Part shown: piece after piece, positions 10,733 through 21,506 of the stretch
How positions within the stretch are numbered: the stretch's first letter is position 1
Layout of the letters: each line of letters begins with the position of its first letter
Source: Zeugodacus cucurbitae
Lineage: Eukaryota > Arthropoda > Insecta > Diptera > Tephritidae
DNA length: 64,000 nt
Assembly: GCF_028554725.1 (NCBI RefSeq)
Contig: NC_071668.1
Span: forward strand, 52,991,732 to 53,055,731
Direction: 5' to 3'
Position numbers and translations under genes: made by a program
Notes under the pieces: model-generated
Seen by the model: only the letters and a program-made list of their open reading frames with translations
Databases searched by the model: none
What the model was told of the DNA's origin: nothing

Positions 10733-13686
10733 GGGGATGGGGTCATATGTATATGTTCACGCAAGTGAGGAAAGTTTCTGATTGCCATTCACTTGGGAGT
10801 GGCCAGGAACGATTCTTTTGCATATGACTCAAGTAGCTCACGACTTCCGGTTTTAGACCAAGTATCCCTGGGTAGCTAACAGACATCCGTTTGGAGGCGA
10901 GCTAAAGTGAGAAGGCGAAGCCCGCTTCTGCGGTTGTGGGCTTGGGACTCACCACATAAAAAAAATCTCTCCAATGAAAACAAACACCGAGCCTCGGATG
11001 AGAAACCTCCCTTTTGATGACGAACCCTGCAAACGTACTAAGGATCATGATTTGAAGGCATGCACCTGGAATGTCCGAACCCTTAATTGGGAAGGTGTCT
11101 CTGCTCAGCTGGTTGATGTCCTCATACAACTAAAGGCTGACATCACCGCCGTCCAAGAAGTGCGATGGACGGGACAAGGACGGAAGAAGGTGGGTCCTTG
11201 TGACATCTACTACAGCGGCCATATAAAGGAGCGCAAATTTGGTGTTGGATTTGTGGTGGGAGAGAGACTACGTCGTCGAGTCCTGGCATTCACCCCGGTG
11301 GATGAACGTCTTGCCACAATCCGCATCAAAGCGAGGTTCTTCAACGTATCGCTGATTTGCGCCCACGCCCCAACGGAAGAGAAGGACGATGTGACCAAAG
11401 ATGCTTTCTATGAGCGCCTAGAACGCACCTATGAGCGCTGCCCCCGCCACGATGTCAAAATCGTGCTTGGCGATTTTAACGCCAGGGTGGGTAAAGAAGG
11501 TGTCTTTGGCACAACAGTCGGAAAATTCAGCCTCCATGACGAAACATCGCCAAACGGCCTGAGGCTGATCGACTTCGCTGGGGCCCGAAATATGGTTGTC
11601 TGTAGTACCAGATTCCAGCATAAACTCGGACCATTATCTAGTAGCAGCAAAGATACGCACTCGCCTCTGTGCAGCAAAGAACGCCCGTCAACAAACACAA
11701 GGAAGGTTCGACGACGAAAAGCTGCAATCACAACCGACAGCCGAACGATTTTCTACTCGACTTGCACTCCTGCTCTCTGAGAGCACTCATCAGCATCTCG
11801 ATATAAGGGAGCTGTGGAACGGCATCTCAAACTCATTGCATACCGCTGCAGCCGAAACAATTGGTCTCCGGCAACGCCAAAAAACCAGTTGGTACGATGA
11901 GATTTGTCGTTCCGCAGTGGAGAGAAAACAGACTGCCTACCTCGCAACGTTGCGATCGACCACAACACGATCGGGGTGGGATAGATATCGAGAACTGAAG
12001 GGAAGCGAGACGCATTTGCAGACGTAAAAAGAAAGAGGCCGAAATGCGTGAGTATGAAAAGCTTGAAAAGCTGGCCGACATAGGTAATGCTCGAAAATTT
12101 TATGAAAAGATGAGGCGATTTACAGAAGGTTTCAAGACCGGAGCATTATCATGTAGGGACCGAGGAGGTAATCTGGTAACGGATGTCCAGAGCATACTGG
12201 GATTATGGAGGGAACACTTCTCCGACCTGCTCAATGGCAGTGAAAGTACAACACCAGGAGATGGCGAACCCGATTCCCCAATCGATGACGATGGAATAGA
12301 TGTTCCATTACCCAACCATGAAGAAATTCGAATAGCAATTACCCGCTTGAAGAACAACAAAGCGGCGGGGGCCGATGGATTACCGGCCGAGCTATTCAAA
12401 TACGGCGGCGAAGAACTGATAAGGTGCATGCATCAGCTTCTTTGTAGAATATGGTCGGAAGAAAGCATGCCTGACGATTGGAATCTTAGTGTGCTCTGCC
12501 CAATCCATAAGAAGGGAGACCCCACAAGCTGCGCCAACTACCGTGGTATAAGTCTCCTCAATATCGCATATAAGTTTTTGTCGAGCGTATTGTGTGAAAG
12601 ACTAAAGCCCACCGTCAACGAACTGATTGGACCTTATCAGTGTGGCTTTAGACCTGGAAAATCTACAATGGACCAGATATTCACCATTCGCCAAATCTTG
12701 GAAAAGACCCGAGAGAGAAGAATCGATACTCACCATCTTTTTATCGATTTTAAAGCTGCCTTCGATAGCACGAAAAGGAGCTGACTTTATGCCGCGACGT
12801 CTGAATTTAGTATCCCTGCAAAACTAATACGGCTATGTAAGCTGACGTTCAGCAATACCAAAAGCTCCGTCAGGATCGGGAAGGACCTCTCCGAGCCGTT
12901 CGATACCAAACGAGGCTTCAGACAGCCCCGTTTGTTCTGCGTTTTCCAGACTAGATAAAGAAGCGAAGCGTATGGGTCTGGTGGTGAATGAGGACAAGAC
13001 AAAATATCTCCTGTCATCAAACAAACAGTCAGCGCACTCGCGTCTTGGCTCCCACGTCACTGTTGACAGTCATAACTTTGAGGTTGTAGATAATTTCGTT
13101 TATCTGGGAACCAGCATTAACAACACCAACAATGTCAGCCTTGAAATCCAACGCAGAATCACTCTTGCCAACAGGTGCTACTTTGGACTGAGTAGGCAAT
13201 TGAAAAGTAAAGTCCTCTCTCGACGAACCAAAATCAAACTCTATAAGTCGCTCATTATTCCCGTCCTGATGTATGGCGCTGAAGCGTGGACGATGACAAC
13301 ATCCGATGAGACGACTCTTGGGGTTTTCGAGAGAAAGGTTTTGCGCAAGATTTATGGTCCTCCTAAACATTGGCAACGGCGAATACCGCAGACGATGGAA
13401 CGATGAGCTGTACGATTTATACGACGACATTGACATAGTTCAGCGAATAAAAAGACAGCGGCTACGCTGGCTAGGTCATGTTGTACGGATGGAAGAAAAC
13501 ACTCCCGCTGGACGAAGCAGCGGAAGAGGACGACCTCCACTCCGGTGGAAAGACCAAGTGCAAAGTGACCTGGCTTCACTTGGTGTTTCCAGTTGGCGCC
13601 AAAAAGCAAAAAGGAGGAATGAGTGGCGCGCTCTGGTGGATTTGGCTATAATCGCTTAAAGCGGTTCCTACGCCAAATATATATAT
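10733..13686 (+). mobile_element. RTE-A LINE copy 1, full-length span but internally deleted
   Basis: The copy starts with GGGGATGGGGTCATATG, the same 5' end as copy 2 at 18226. It ends with the stop-codon hairpin, CCTACGCCAAA and an (AT)n tail. A 10-bp TSD flanks it. Similarity to copy 2 is very high by eye over the whole length, so it is a young insertion. It differs by deletions and point changes that destroy the ORF. There is no separate ORF1 and no RNase H domain, as expected for the RTE clade. Confidence 0.93.
10974..13659 (+). pseudogene. Broken endonuclease/reverse transcriptase of RTE-A copy 1
   Basis: Compared with the intact 996-residue protein of copy 2, the endonuclease part is normal from ATG 10974 to about 11622. 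There about 128 bp are deleted, removing the IDHVVIDG region and shifting the frame. Two bases are missing near 12001 in the RELKREA segment. A C-to-A change makes TGA at 12781-12783, shortly after FIDFKAAFDSTKRS. A second deletion of about 150 bp at 12925 removes most of the QGDSLS block and the whole YADD active-site box. One extra base near 13363 and a further deletion near 13509 alter the C-terminus. The product cannot be a functional retrotransposase. The upstream leader also lacks about 6 bases relative to copy 2. Confidence 0.93.
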
Positions 13687-13696
13687 ATAATATTGA
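13687..13696 (+). repeat. Right TSD of RTE-A copy 1
   Basis: ATAATATTGA, identical to 10723-10732. The first two bases could equally belong to the (AT)n tail. Confidence 0.8.
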
Positions 13697-13699
13697 TCT

Positions 13700-14549
13700 G
13701 GTCACTAAAAAAGTCACAGGCCGGTTTGAGGCTTACTTCGACTCTACAGGTTTGCTATGAACTCGTTGTTTCCTTAATTTATAATCGAATAAAATTTATA
13801 TCGAACAAGTCAGGTAACGTGATAGTGGAAACTTTTCAAATTCTGACGAAATTCTTAAATGCAGACTTATTATTATTATAAGAGAGATTAATTGAACATG
13901 ATGCTCACTCAATAGACTAAAAGCGAATTTTTAGAAAATAATTTACAAATTACCAACATAACTCAGCTTTATTGTTTAGAACTTTTCCATGGGAAAATTA
14001 TTTAAAATTTGTTTTACGGCGGTTGTACAATATACAACTATATTATGCCCACTAGTGATGGAGTAATTTTCGAAAATGCAGTTTTGTACCTATAAAAAGG
14101 TAATGGTTTGCATTTTGTTACACTTTACGTTATAATATTTTTTATGCGCTTTTTACCAACGTTAACTGATTAAAAAATAACTTTCAGTGGCATATAAAAT
14201 GAATTTAGTGGGTAAGCGAGGTAACTTTTTATTGTATTCCAGTGGTTTTAGTTTTTATTTGAACAGAGTTATGTAATTAAGCGGTGAAAAAAGTATGAGG
14301 TAATCTAATATTACGCATCCCAGCTACACACCTGGCAACTAATCGCAGTTTTTGCAAATTCCCGCGGAAACAATGAGGTCTAATTGTGCACTCACATACA
14401 CACATGCATAGTCGTACATTGCGTAACTATAAATCTGTATTAAGGTGGTTCAAACTAAAAATTAATTAACTGCAATGTATGAATAATGATAACTTGAGTG
14501 TGAATTAATACATCTATAACGAGATCAAAAATTACGCTACAGATATTTA
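13700..14549. other. Unassigned non-coding DNA
   Basis: AT-rich sequence between two retroelements. No gene, terminal repeat or RNA gene was recognised. Confidence 0.5.
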
Positions 14550-15410
14550 ATGTTTTACGATGGATCAAAGACTTGTCTGGGTCAAGCGAAATTATTGGAA
14601 CTAACGAGCTTGTGGTTTCTCATGATCTTTCAAATAGTTCAGTACCCTGGTAAGCATTACCTGAACAACTCGGTCGATTTAATGAAGCTTCTGAGTTTTT
14701 TCCATCCCAGCTGCCCAATTTCTCTTAGGTTAGAGTAATGGAAGCCATGAAAGGTATCTCTTCTTAACCGACAGAAGGCTGGGTCTCTAGTGTCTTGTCA
14801 TTTTCCGCGCACGCCGATTCTACTATACCAAGTCTCTGCAGGTAGCCTCTTAGAGGTAGGTGCCCCGTGATAACCCCTATGATACAGCTTAGTTCTCTTT
14901 TGCTTAAAGTAAGAAGTCTTTTGGTCTGTCCTGTGTCAACACTACCCCATAATAGTTTTGTATTCCCCTAGCATCCATTGCTTTTGGCAGCGCTTGAGAG
15001 AACTGAAAGGTCTGGGGGAGTTTAAGGGAACTGCGTTACCCCTTAGAGATGAGGGATTAAATTGTGATATTTTCCCTGAACAGAGAATCGCTAGGTCGTC
15101 CGCATAACAGACAACATTAGAATTCTCCCTGTCAAGTAGGAGTATCCGTTTGTTGATCAAAGTGACCCAGAGCAAGGGTATTCCTCCTTGCGGGGTTCCA
15201 CATCTGGTGAGATATTTTTATTCCTTCCCCATCGTAAATGGCTCGTCTGATACTGAGCATATGACTCAACCATGCCAATATGTTCTGGTTGATGTCGAAT
15301 GAAGCAACCGACGAGATCAATGCAGCGGTGTTGGAGTTATTGAAAGCACCCTTCACGTCTACTCTTCTTCTTATATAGATTCTATAATTCTTTTGTTTCA
15401 ACAAACTTAT
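14550..15410 (-). pseudogene. RNase H-type LINE (I/LOA/R1-like) relic, minus strand
   Basis: Read on the minus strand, a reverse transcriptase core appears first. It has a DVKGAFNN block near 15350, a thumb-side segment (SVASFDINQNILAWLSHML), then CGTPQGG near 15190 and CYADDLAILCSGK near 15090, with a frameshift between the first and second parts. The sequence then jumps, by an internal deletion, to the C-terminal region: TGQTKRLLTLSKRELS, GVITGHLPLRGYLQRLGI, a degenerate Cys/ET motif, and finally LRSFIKSTELF near 14665. The 'TGH...LRRLG...C..C...ET' block follows the RNase H domain in many I-superclade LINEs. The domain itself is missing here. Several stops make it a pseudogene. Clade assignment below 'RNase H-bearing LINE group' is uncertain. 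Confidence 0.8.
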
Positions 15411-17187
15411 TTAAGTAGTACAAATTAGCAGTCGAAACTTGGTTAGATCAGATTTTTTTCGCTTAAACAAGAAGAAAGCGCATGTCACTGCATCATCTCC
15501 CTAATGTTATATAATTATATTTTATATTATAATATTTATACAATCACACACTTCTATTTATATGACTTACACACTATATATGTATGCATGTAAAATATGC
15601 TGACAGTACAATTTTTCTGCATCTGAACAAAAAAATAATGGGGCTCTCGACATACGCTTACACATTGTTAGCTGCAGTTATGCGCTGACAGCCACTGGCT
15701 GTGAAGTAACATGAGATTTCAATTAGGGTTTTTAAATATTTGTCATAGCAAAAGAATATTTAAATAATTTATATAGGTGCATAGAAATCAGGTAGCAGAA
15801 AAATTCTGATGTCAATGCACTACTTGAATTTATGTTGGTCGCCATGTGCTAAACTAGGAATTCGCAGATGGAGTGATCGAATTAAAAGTTTATGAATGTA
15901 CTTTTTGCTTTCTTTTTTTTTGGTTCGGGTATTATCATATAAAGATAGAAATTAATGCTGTAAGATGGCCACCTATAGCCCATGATACTGTATTCTCTTT
16001 CATCGAAAAGTCGTGATTTATGGTGGTAACTATATCAATAATTTTATTGCAGTTCTATATAAGGAATGTTCTCAAAGCTTTAGGATTCAACTGCATTAAC
16101 TGACCACCTTAATTATTAATTACTATGTTATAGAAATTAAATGTGATTGCCAGTTGATGCAGAGTCATTATCAGCCTTGGAAACATAGTCATATTTGCTA
16201 AGTTTTTTTCCAGGTTTAAAACAGAAAGACGAAAGACTCTGATAATACGGAGAAAGCAAAAGCCAATAGTAATGATCTGCGCAGTACTCTCATAATCTCT
16301 GTAAAATTTCAATATAGCCTAAACACTGTAACTGATCGATTTCGGATAAAGTTCGTAATGGTAATGAACCTAGCCTTAGTTAACAAAAACTTTAAGGTAG
16401 GTGACAGTCTCATAACTAATTTGAATGATTTCGACGCCTTTTCGAATATTGATATCTTTTACAAATATGTATTTTTCTAAACACTTTAAGTGACTGTTCA
16501 ATAGAAGTAAAAAAAATTTAGAACTCTGAATAGGTAATGATGCATGGAGTTTGCTTCCTACGCTTCCGGGAAATCACTGAAAGGTGAACGTGGGTGCGAG
16601 ATGATGCGAGCAATGCAACTATTACAATACCGCTATTTAGTCTAGATATCAGAAGTGAACTGCAGTGGTACTAAGTGCTCTCTGTCTGTTAGTTTGCAAA
16701 ATGTGAGAGCACATTTGTGTATATGTGTGTGTAAGTTTATATCATATTAAAACCACAATAACGTGGGAATTCCAACATGCGCGTTCCATTAGAAAATACT
16801 TGTTCAAGTTCAAATTGTTGCATGCAACGATAGAGGATGTACGAGTATTATTCCTAGAGTATCTCGGTATTTAAGTGTTACAGACAAGAGTATTTCACTA
16901 TAAATACATACACATACGTACTTATTTGGGTTGTATTATGCTGGGTACTTACAAACTACCGCCAGCTTAAGTGAATACAGTGGGCATATTTGATGGCATA
17001 ACAAGTCATGCTCGCAGTATACTGTAACTAAATACATATACACGTAAACTAATACTTAATATTACATACTACGATACAACAATATTGGCTAGGCGAACAG
17101 TGAATAACTGAATGAATGAGTAACATGAATGTCGGCAATATGGCTTGGCATCCCAGCTGAAGGGGTCGTCCTGCGGCCGGATGCCAT

Positions 17188-17219
17188 AGTGAATGAGACA
17201 TACTACTCGCTCATTCACT
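17188..17219. repeat. 10-bp perfect inverted repeat with 12-nt loop
   Basis: AGTGAATGAG (17188-17197) and CTCATTCACT (17210-17219) are exact complements. The hairpin sits inside the GC-richer patch. Confidence 0.85.
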
Positions 17220-17419
17220 CACTGGTTGTTGCATTATTTAAGCTGCAATCGCTTGCAACATATGTGCCCCTAATGCTTAACCGACAGCTACAACGACACA
17301 GACTTCGACACTAGACAATTACTTGCACACTCACTGACATTAATGCTACCGGGGTTCAGCTTAGGCAGCTGTTGGTCTGATATTATCCTCCAAACGATGT
17401 ATTCCGCTTCTCACTCGCT

Positions 17420-17448
17420 CTATATATATATATATCTATCTCTCTATC
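17420..17448. repeat. Compound TA/TC microsatellite
   Basis: (TA)n followed by CTATCTCTCTATC. Confidence 0.9.
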
Positions 17449-18212
17449 GCCGGTAGCAGTGTCGCATATCCTGCGGCATAACAACGCCACTAAAACGGCA
17501 GAGTGGCCTTTACTGCTAGTCGTGCCGTCCGTTCATCCGGCCGTCTGTGAGTCAGTTAGCAGCCTGCGTAGTCGGCTGGCGGCATTCATGTAATAGCTGT
17601 ATTGGCGGTAGTGATATTAGTGGTAGCGTTGAGGTTGTAGGTGTAACCGCCAACACTCCGAACTGTTGATGTGTGGCACATTATCCGCTCCATGGAGCAT
17701 GTATATGATATGATAATGTTATTATGCAGCGACTGCTTTGGCTCCATCATCATAAGCCGCAGTCAAAGTAGTTACTGCAGCTGTACTATCCACCAACAAA
17801 GGGTTGTTATATAGCATTGACTTCGTTTGAGACTACTTACATTATAGTAAAGTAGTTACTAACCGTTGGAACTTGAAATGAGTATGTACTATTAGTAACA
17901 GCAGCGCGGTACATGAGATTTCGCTCTGCCAGTATATCATAATTTATTTAATAGGCTAAGCGCGAATAGTAGCGAGATGAAGTATGCGAAAATTTTCTTT
18001 TCCTATGAAGTTTAAATATAAACAGGATGAGAAGATTCGTTTGGGCAAGAAATGAAAGACATGCTTAGATTTGTCTCCCACATATGAGGAGCCAGACTAT
18101 TTTCAGATTCGTAAAGAATTTCTTTTTTAAATAAAACCATAGAATTGATAAAAATTAAGATAAAAAAAATAATTGCTGAAATAATACATAATATACCATA
18201 TATTTTAAACAC

Positions 18213-18225
18213 ATATGCCAATAGG
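18213..18225 (+). repeat. Left TSD of the intact RTE-A copy
   Basis: ATATGCCAATAGG, repeated exactly at 21494-21506 after the (AT)n tail. The AT and G bases at its edges overlap element sequence, so the true duplication could be slightly shorter. Confidence 0.9.
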
Positions 18226-18471
18226 GGGGTGGGGTCATATGTAGAAGTTCACGCAAGTGAGGAAAGTTTCTGATTGCCATTCACTTGGGAGTGGCCAGGA
18301 ACGATTCTTTTGCATATGACTCAAGCAGCTCACGACTTCCGGTTTTAGACCAAGTATCCCCTGGGTAGCTAACAGACATCCGTTTGGAGGCGAGCTAAAG
18401 TGAGAAGGCGAAACCCGCTTGTGCGGTTGTGCGTAAGGCTTGGGACCCACCACATAAAAAAAATCTCCCCA

Positions 18472-21462
18472 ATGAAAACAAACACCGAGCCTCGGATGAG
18501 AAACCCCCCTTTTGATGACGACCCCTGCAAACGTACTAAGGATCATGATTTGAGGGCATGCACCTGGAATGTCCGGACTCTTAATTGGGAAGGTGCCTCT
18601 GCCCAGCTGGTTGATGTCCTCATACAACTAAAGGCTGACATCACCGCCGTCCAAGAAGTGCGATGGACGGGACAAGGACGGAAGAAGGTGGGTCCTTGTG
18701 ACATCTACTACAGCGGCCATATAAAGGAGCGCAAATTCGGTGTTGGATTTGTGGTGGGAGAGAGACTACGTCGCCGAGTCCTGGCATTCACCCCGGTGGA
18801 TGAACGTCTTGCCACAATCCGCATCAAAGCGAGGTTCTTCAACATATCGCTGATTTGCGCCCACGCCCCAACGGAAGAGAAGGACGATGTGACCAAAGAT
18901 GCTTTCTATGAGCGCCTAGAACGCACCTATGAGCGCTGCCCCCGCCACGATGTCAAAATCGTGCTTGGCGATTTTAACGCCAGGGTGGGTAAAGAAGGTG
19001 TCTTTGGCACAACAGTCGGAAAATTCAGCCTCCATGACGAAACATCGCCAAACGGCCTGAGGCTGATCGACTTCGCTGGGGCCCGAAATATGGTTGTCTG
19101 TAGTACCAGATTCCAGCATAAAAAAATTCATCAAGCAACGTGGCTGTCCCCTGATCGAAACACGCGCAATCAAATCGATCACGTTGTGATAGACGGAAGA
19201 CATGTCTCCAGTGTTTTAGACGTGCGTACGCTCCGAGGACCAAACATTGACTCGGACCATTATCTAGTAGCAGCAAAGATACGCACTCGCCTCTGTGCAG
19301 CAAAGAACGCCCGTCAACAAACACAAGGAAGGTTCGACGTCGAAAAGCTGCAATCACAACCGACAGCCGAACGATTTTCTACTCGACTTGCACTCCTGCT
19401 CTCTGAGAGCACTCATCAGCATCTCGATATAAGGGAGCTGTGGAACGGCATCTCAAACTCATTGCATACCGCTGCAGCCGAAACAATTGGTCTCCGGCAA
19501 CGCCAAAAAACCAGTTGGTACGATGAGAATTGTCGTTCCGCAGTGGAGAGAAAACAGACTGCCTACCTCGCAACGTTGCGATCGACCACAACACGTTCGG
19601 GGTGGGATAGATATCGAGAACTGAAGAGGGAAGCGAGACGCATTTGCAGACGTAAAAAGAAAGAGGCCGAAATGCGTGAGTATGAAAAGCTTGAAAAGCT
19701 GGCCGACATGGGTAATGCTCGAAAATTTTATGAAAAGATGAGGCGATTAACAGAAGGTTTCAAGACCGGAGCATTATCATGTAGGGACCGAGAAGGTAAT
19801 CTGGTAACGGATGTCCAGAGCACACTGGGATTATGGAGGGAACACTTCTCCGACCTGCTCAATGGCAGTGAAAGTACAACACCAGGAGATGGCGAACCCG
19901 ATTCCCCAATCGATGACGATGGAATAGATGCTCCATTACCCGACCATGAAGAAATTCGAATAGCAATTACCCGCTTGAAGAACAACAAAGCGGCGGGGGC
20001 CGATGGATTACCGGCCGAGCTATTCAAATACGGCGGCGAAGAACTGATAAGGTGCATGCATCAGCTTCTTTGTAGAATATGGTCGGAAGAAAGCATGCCT
20101 GACGATTGGAATCTTAGTGTGCTCTGCCCAATCCATAAGAAGGGAGACCCCACAATCTGCGCCAACTACCGTGGAATAAGTCTCCTCAATATCGCATATA
20201 AGGTTTTGTCTAGCGTATTGTGTGAAAGACTAAAGCCCACCGTCAACGAACTGATTGGACCTTATCAGTGTGGCTTTAGACCTGGAAAATCCACAATGGA
20301 CCAGATATTCACCATGCGCCAAATCTTGGAAAAGACCCGAGAGAGCAGAATCGATACTCACCATCTTTTTATCGATTTTAAAGCTGCCTTCGATAGCACG
20401 AAAAGGAGCTGCCTTTATGCCGCGATGTCTGAATTTGGTATCCCTGCAAAACTAATACGGCTATGTAAGCTGACGTTGAGCAACACCAAAAGCTCCGTCA
20501 GGATCGGGAAGGACCTCTCCGAGCCGTTCGATACCAAACGAGGCTTCAGACAGGGTGACTCACTATCGTGCGACTTCTTCAATCTATTGCTGGAAAAAAT
20601 AATACGAGCTGCAGAACTAAATAGAGAGGGTACAATCTTCTACAAGAGTGTACAGCTCCTGGCGTATGCCGATGATATTGATATCATCGGAAGCAACAAC
20701 CGCGCCGTTTGTTCTGCGTTTTCCAGACTAGATAAAGAAGCGAAGCGTATGGGTCTGGTGGTGAATGAGGACAAGACGAAATATCTCCTGTCATCAAACA
20801 AACAGTCAGCGCACTCGCGTCTTGGCTCCCACGTCACTGTTGACAGTCATAACTTTGAAGTTGTAGATAATTTCGTTTATCTGGGAACCAGCATTAACAA
20901 CACCAACAATGTCAGCCTTGAAATCCAACGCAGAATCACTCTTGCCAACAGGTGCTACTTTGGACTGAGTAGGCAATTGAAAAGTAAAGTCCTCTCTCGA
21001 CGAACCAAAATCAAACTCTATAAGTCGCTCATTATTCCCGTCCTGATGTATGGCGCTGAAGCGTGGACGATGACAACATCCGATGAGACGACTCTTGGGG
21101 TTTTCGAGAGAAAGGTTTTGCGCAAGATTTATGGTCCTCTAAACATTGGCAACGGCGAATACCGCAGACGATGGAACGATGAGCTGTACGATTTATACGA
21201 CGACATTGACATAGTTAAGCGAATAAAAAGACAGCGGCTACGCTGGCTAGGTCATGTTGTACGGATGGAAGAAAACACTCCAGCTCTGAAAGTATTCGAT
21301 GCAGTACCCGCTGGAGGAAGCCGCGGAAGAGGACGACCTCCACTCCGGTGGAAAGACCAAGTGCAAAGTGACCTGGCTTCACTTGGTGTTTCCAGTTGGC
21401 GCCAAAAAGCAAAAAGGAGGAATGAGTGGCGCGCTCTGGTGGATTCGGCTATAATCGCTTAA
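18472..21462 (+). CDS. RTE-clade endonuclease/reverse transcriptase, intact, 996 aa
   Basis: The protein would nick target DNA and reverse-transcribe its own RNA there. The start is the first in-frame ATG (MKTNTEP); the frame is open 24 codons further up, but only from a GTG. Residues 29-275 form an exonuclease-endonuclease-phosphatase domain. Its motifs are CTWNVRTLN (N33), VQEVRW (E62), VLGDFNARVG (D167, N169), IDHVVIDG (D236) and SDHYLV (D262, H263). Residues 300-500 are a basic linker with a KKKEAEMREYEKL helix. The reverse transcriptase core covers about 500-810: KNNKAAGADGLPAELFK, CPIHKKGDP, ANYRGISLLN, GFRPGKSTMDQIF, FIDFKAAFD (633-641), RQGDSLS and YADD (732-735). The C-terminus has LRWLGHVVRM and GRGRPPLRWKDQV, usual in this group. 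Similar proteins are often mislabelled 'craniofacial development protein 2-like' in insects. Length and motifs are complete, and there is no RNase H. Confidence 0.96.
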   Translation: MKTNTEPRMRNPPFDDDPCKRTKDHDLRACTWNVRTLNWEGASAQLVDVLIQLKADITAVQEVRWTGQGRKKVGPCDIYYSGHIKERKFGVGFVVGERLRRRVLAFTPVDERLATIRIKARFFNISLICAHAPTEEKDDVTKDAFYERLERTYERCPRHDVKIVLGDFNARVGKEGVFGTTVGKFSLHDETSPNGLRLIDFAGARNMVVCSTRFQHKKIHQATWLSPDRNTRNQIDHVVIDGRHVSSVLDVRTLRGPNIDSDHYLVAAKIRTRLCAAKNARQQTQGRFDVEKLQSQPTAERFSTRLALLLSESTHQHLDIRELWNGISNSLHTAAAETIGLRQRQKTSWYDENCRSAVERKQTAYLATLRSTTTRSGWDRYRELKREARRICRRKKKEAEMREYEKLEKLADMGNARKFYEKMRRLTEGFKTGALSCRDREGNLVTDVQSTLGLWREHFSDLLNGSESTTPGDGEPDSPIDDDGIDAPLPDHEEIRIAITRLKNNKAAGADGLPAELFKYGGEELIRCMHQLLCRIWSEESMPDDWNLSVLCPIHKKGDPTICANYRGISLLNIAYKVLSSVLCERLKPTVNELIGPYQCGFRPGKSTMDQIFTMRQILEKTRESRIDTHHLFIDFKAAFDSTKRSCLYAAMSEFGIPAKLIRLCKLTLSNTKSSVRIGKDLSEPFDTKRGFRQGDSLSCDFFNLLLEKIIRAAELNREGTIFYKSVQLLAYADDIDIIGSNNRAVCSAFSRLDKEAKRMGLVVNEDKTKYLLSSNKQSAHSRLGSHVTVDSHNFEVVDNFVYLGTSINNTNNVSLEIQRRITLANRCYFGLSRQLKSKVLSRRTKIKLYKSLIIPVLMYGAEAWTMTTSDETTLGVFERKVLRKIYGPLNIGNGEYRRRWNDELYDLYDDIDIVKRIKRQRLRWLGHVVRMEENTPALKVFDAVPAGGSRGRGRPPLRWKDQVQSDLASLGVSSWRQKAKRRNEWRALVDSAIIA

Positions 21463-21469
21463 AGCGGTT
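21453..21469 (+). promoter_or_regulatory. RTE 3'-end hairpin enclosing the stop codon
   Basis: AATCGCT and AGCGGTT pair over seven bases (one G-T), with the TAA stop codon as the whole loop. Equivalent hairpins of different sequence occur at the same place in the other RTE copies (1518-1533, 36576-36591, 45632-45645). It is probably the RNA signal the reverse transcriptase recognises. That role is inferred. Confidence 0.6.
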
Positions 21470-21493
21470 CCTACGCCAAATATATATATATAT

Positions 21494-21506
21494 ATATGCC
21501 AATAGG
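21494..21506 (+). repeat. Right TSD of the intact RTE-A copy
   Basis: ATATGCCAATAGG, identical to 18213-18225. Confidence 0.9.

Larger units (their letters stand above)
15411..18212. other. Unassigned non-coding DNA with a less AT-rich patch
   Basis: No supportable gene. A segment at about 17090-17800 is noticeably richer in G and C than its surroundings, with an inverted repeat at 17188-17219 and a TA/TC microsatellite at 17420-17448. It may be host regulatory or untranslated sequence, but no exon could be shown. Short open frames at 16109-16312 and 17129-17314 carry no recognised motif. Confidence 0.5.
18226..21493 (+). mobile_element. Intact RTE-A retrotransposon (copy 2)
   Basis: This full-length non-LTR element of about 3.27 kb has a 5' leader of about 246 bp, one ORF (18472-21462), a 3' UTR of only about 15 bases (AGCGGTTCCTACGCC) and an (AT)n tail. 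A perfect 13-bp TSD flanks it. A single endonuclease-RT ORF, a very short 3' UTR and a microsatellite instead of poly(A) are typical of the RTE clade. The leader matches the 5' part of copy 1, so the 5' end is genuine and not a truncation. The promoter is presumably internal to the leader; I recognised no specific motif. This is the only retroelement in the window that looks capable of moving itself. Confidence 0.95.

Noticed and set aside
18400..18471. Extension of the RTE ORF 24 codons upstream of the first ATG.
   Set aside because: It begins at GTG, which is not a normal nuclear start codon in flies. The first in-frame ATG at 18472 also has a matching ATG at 10974 in copy 1.
18708..21412. 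Several minus-strand open frames of 60-110 codons over the intact RTE (and their equivalents over copy 1).
   Set aside because: They are antisense shadows of the strongly coding plus-strand ORF and show no family motifs of their own.
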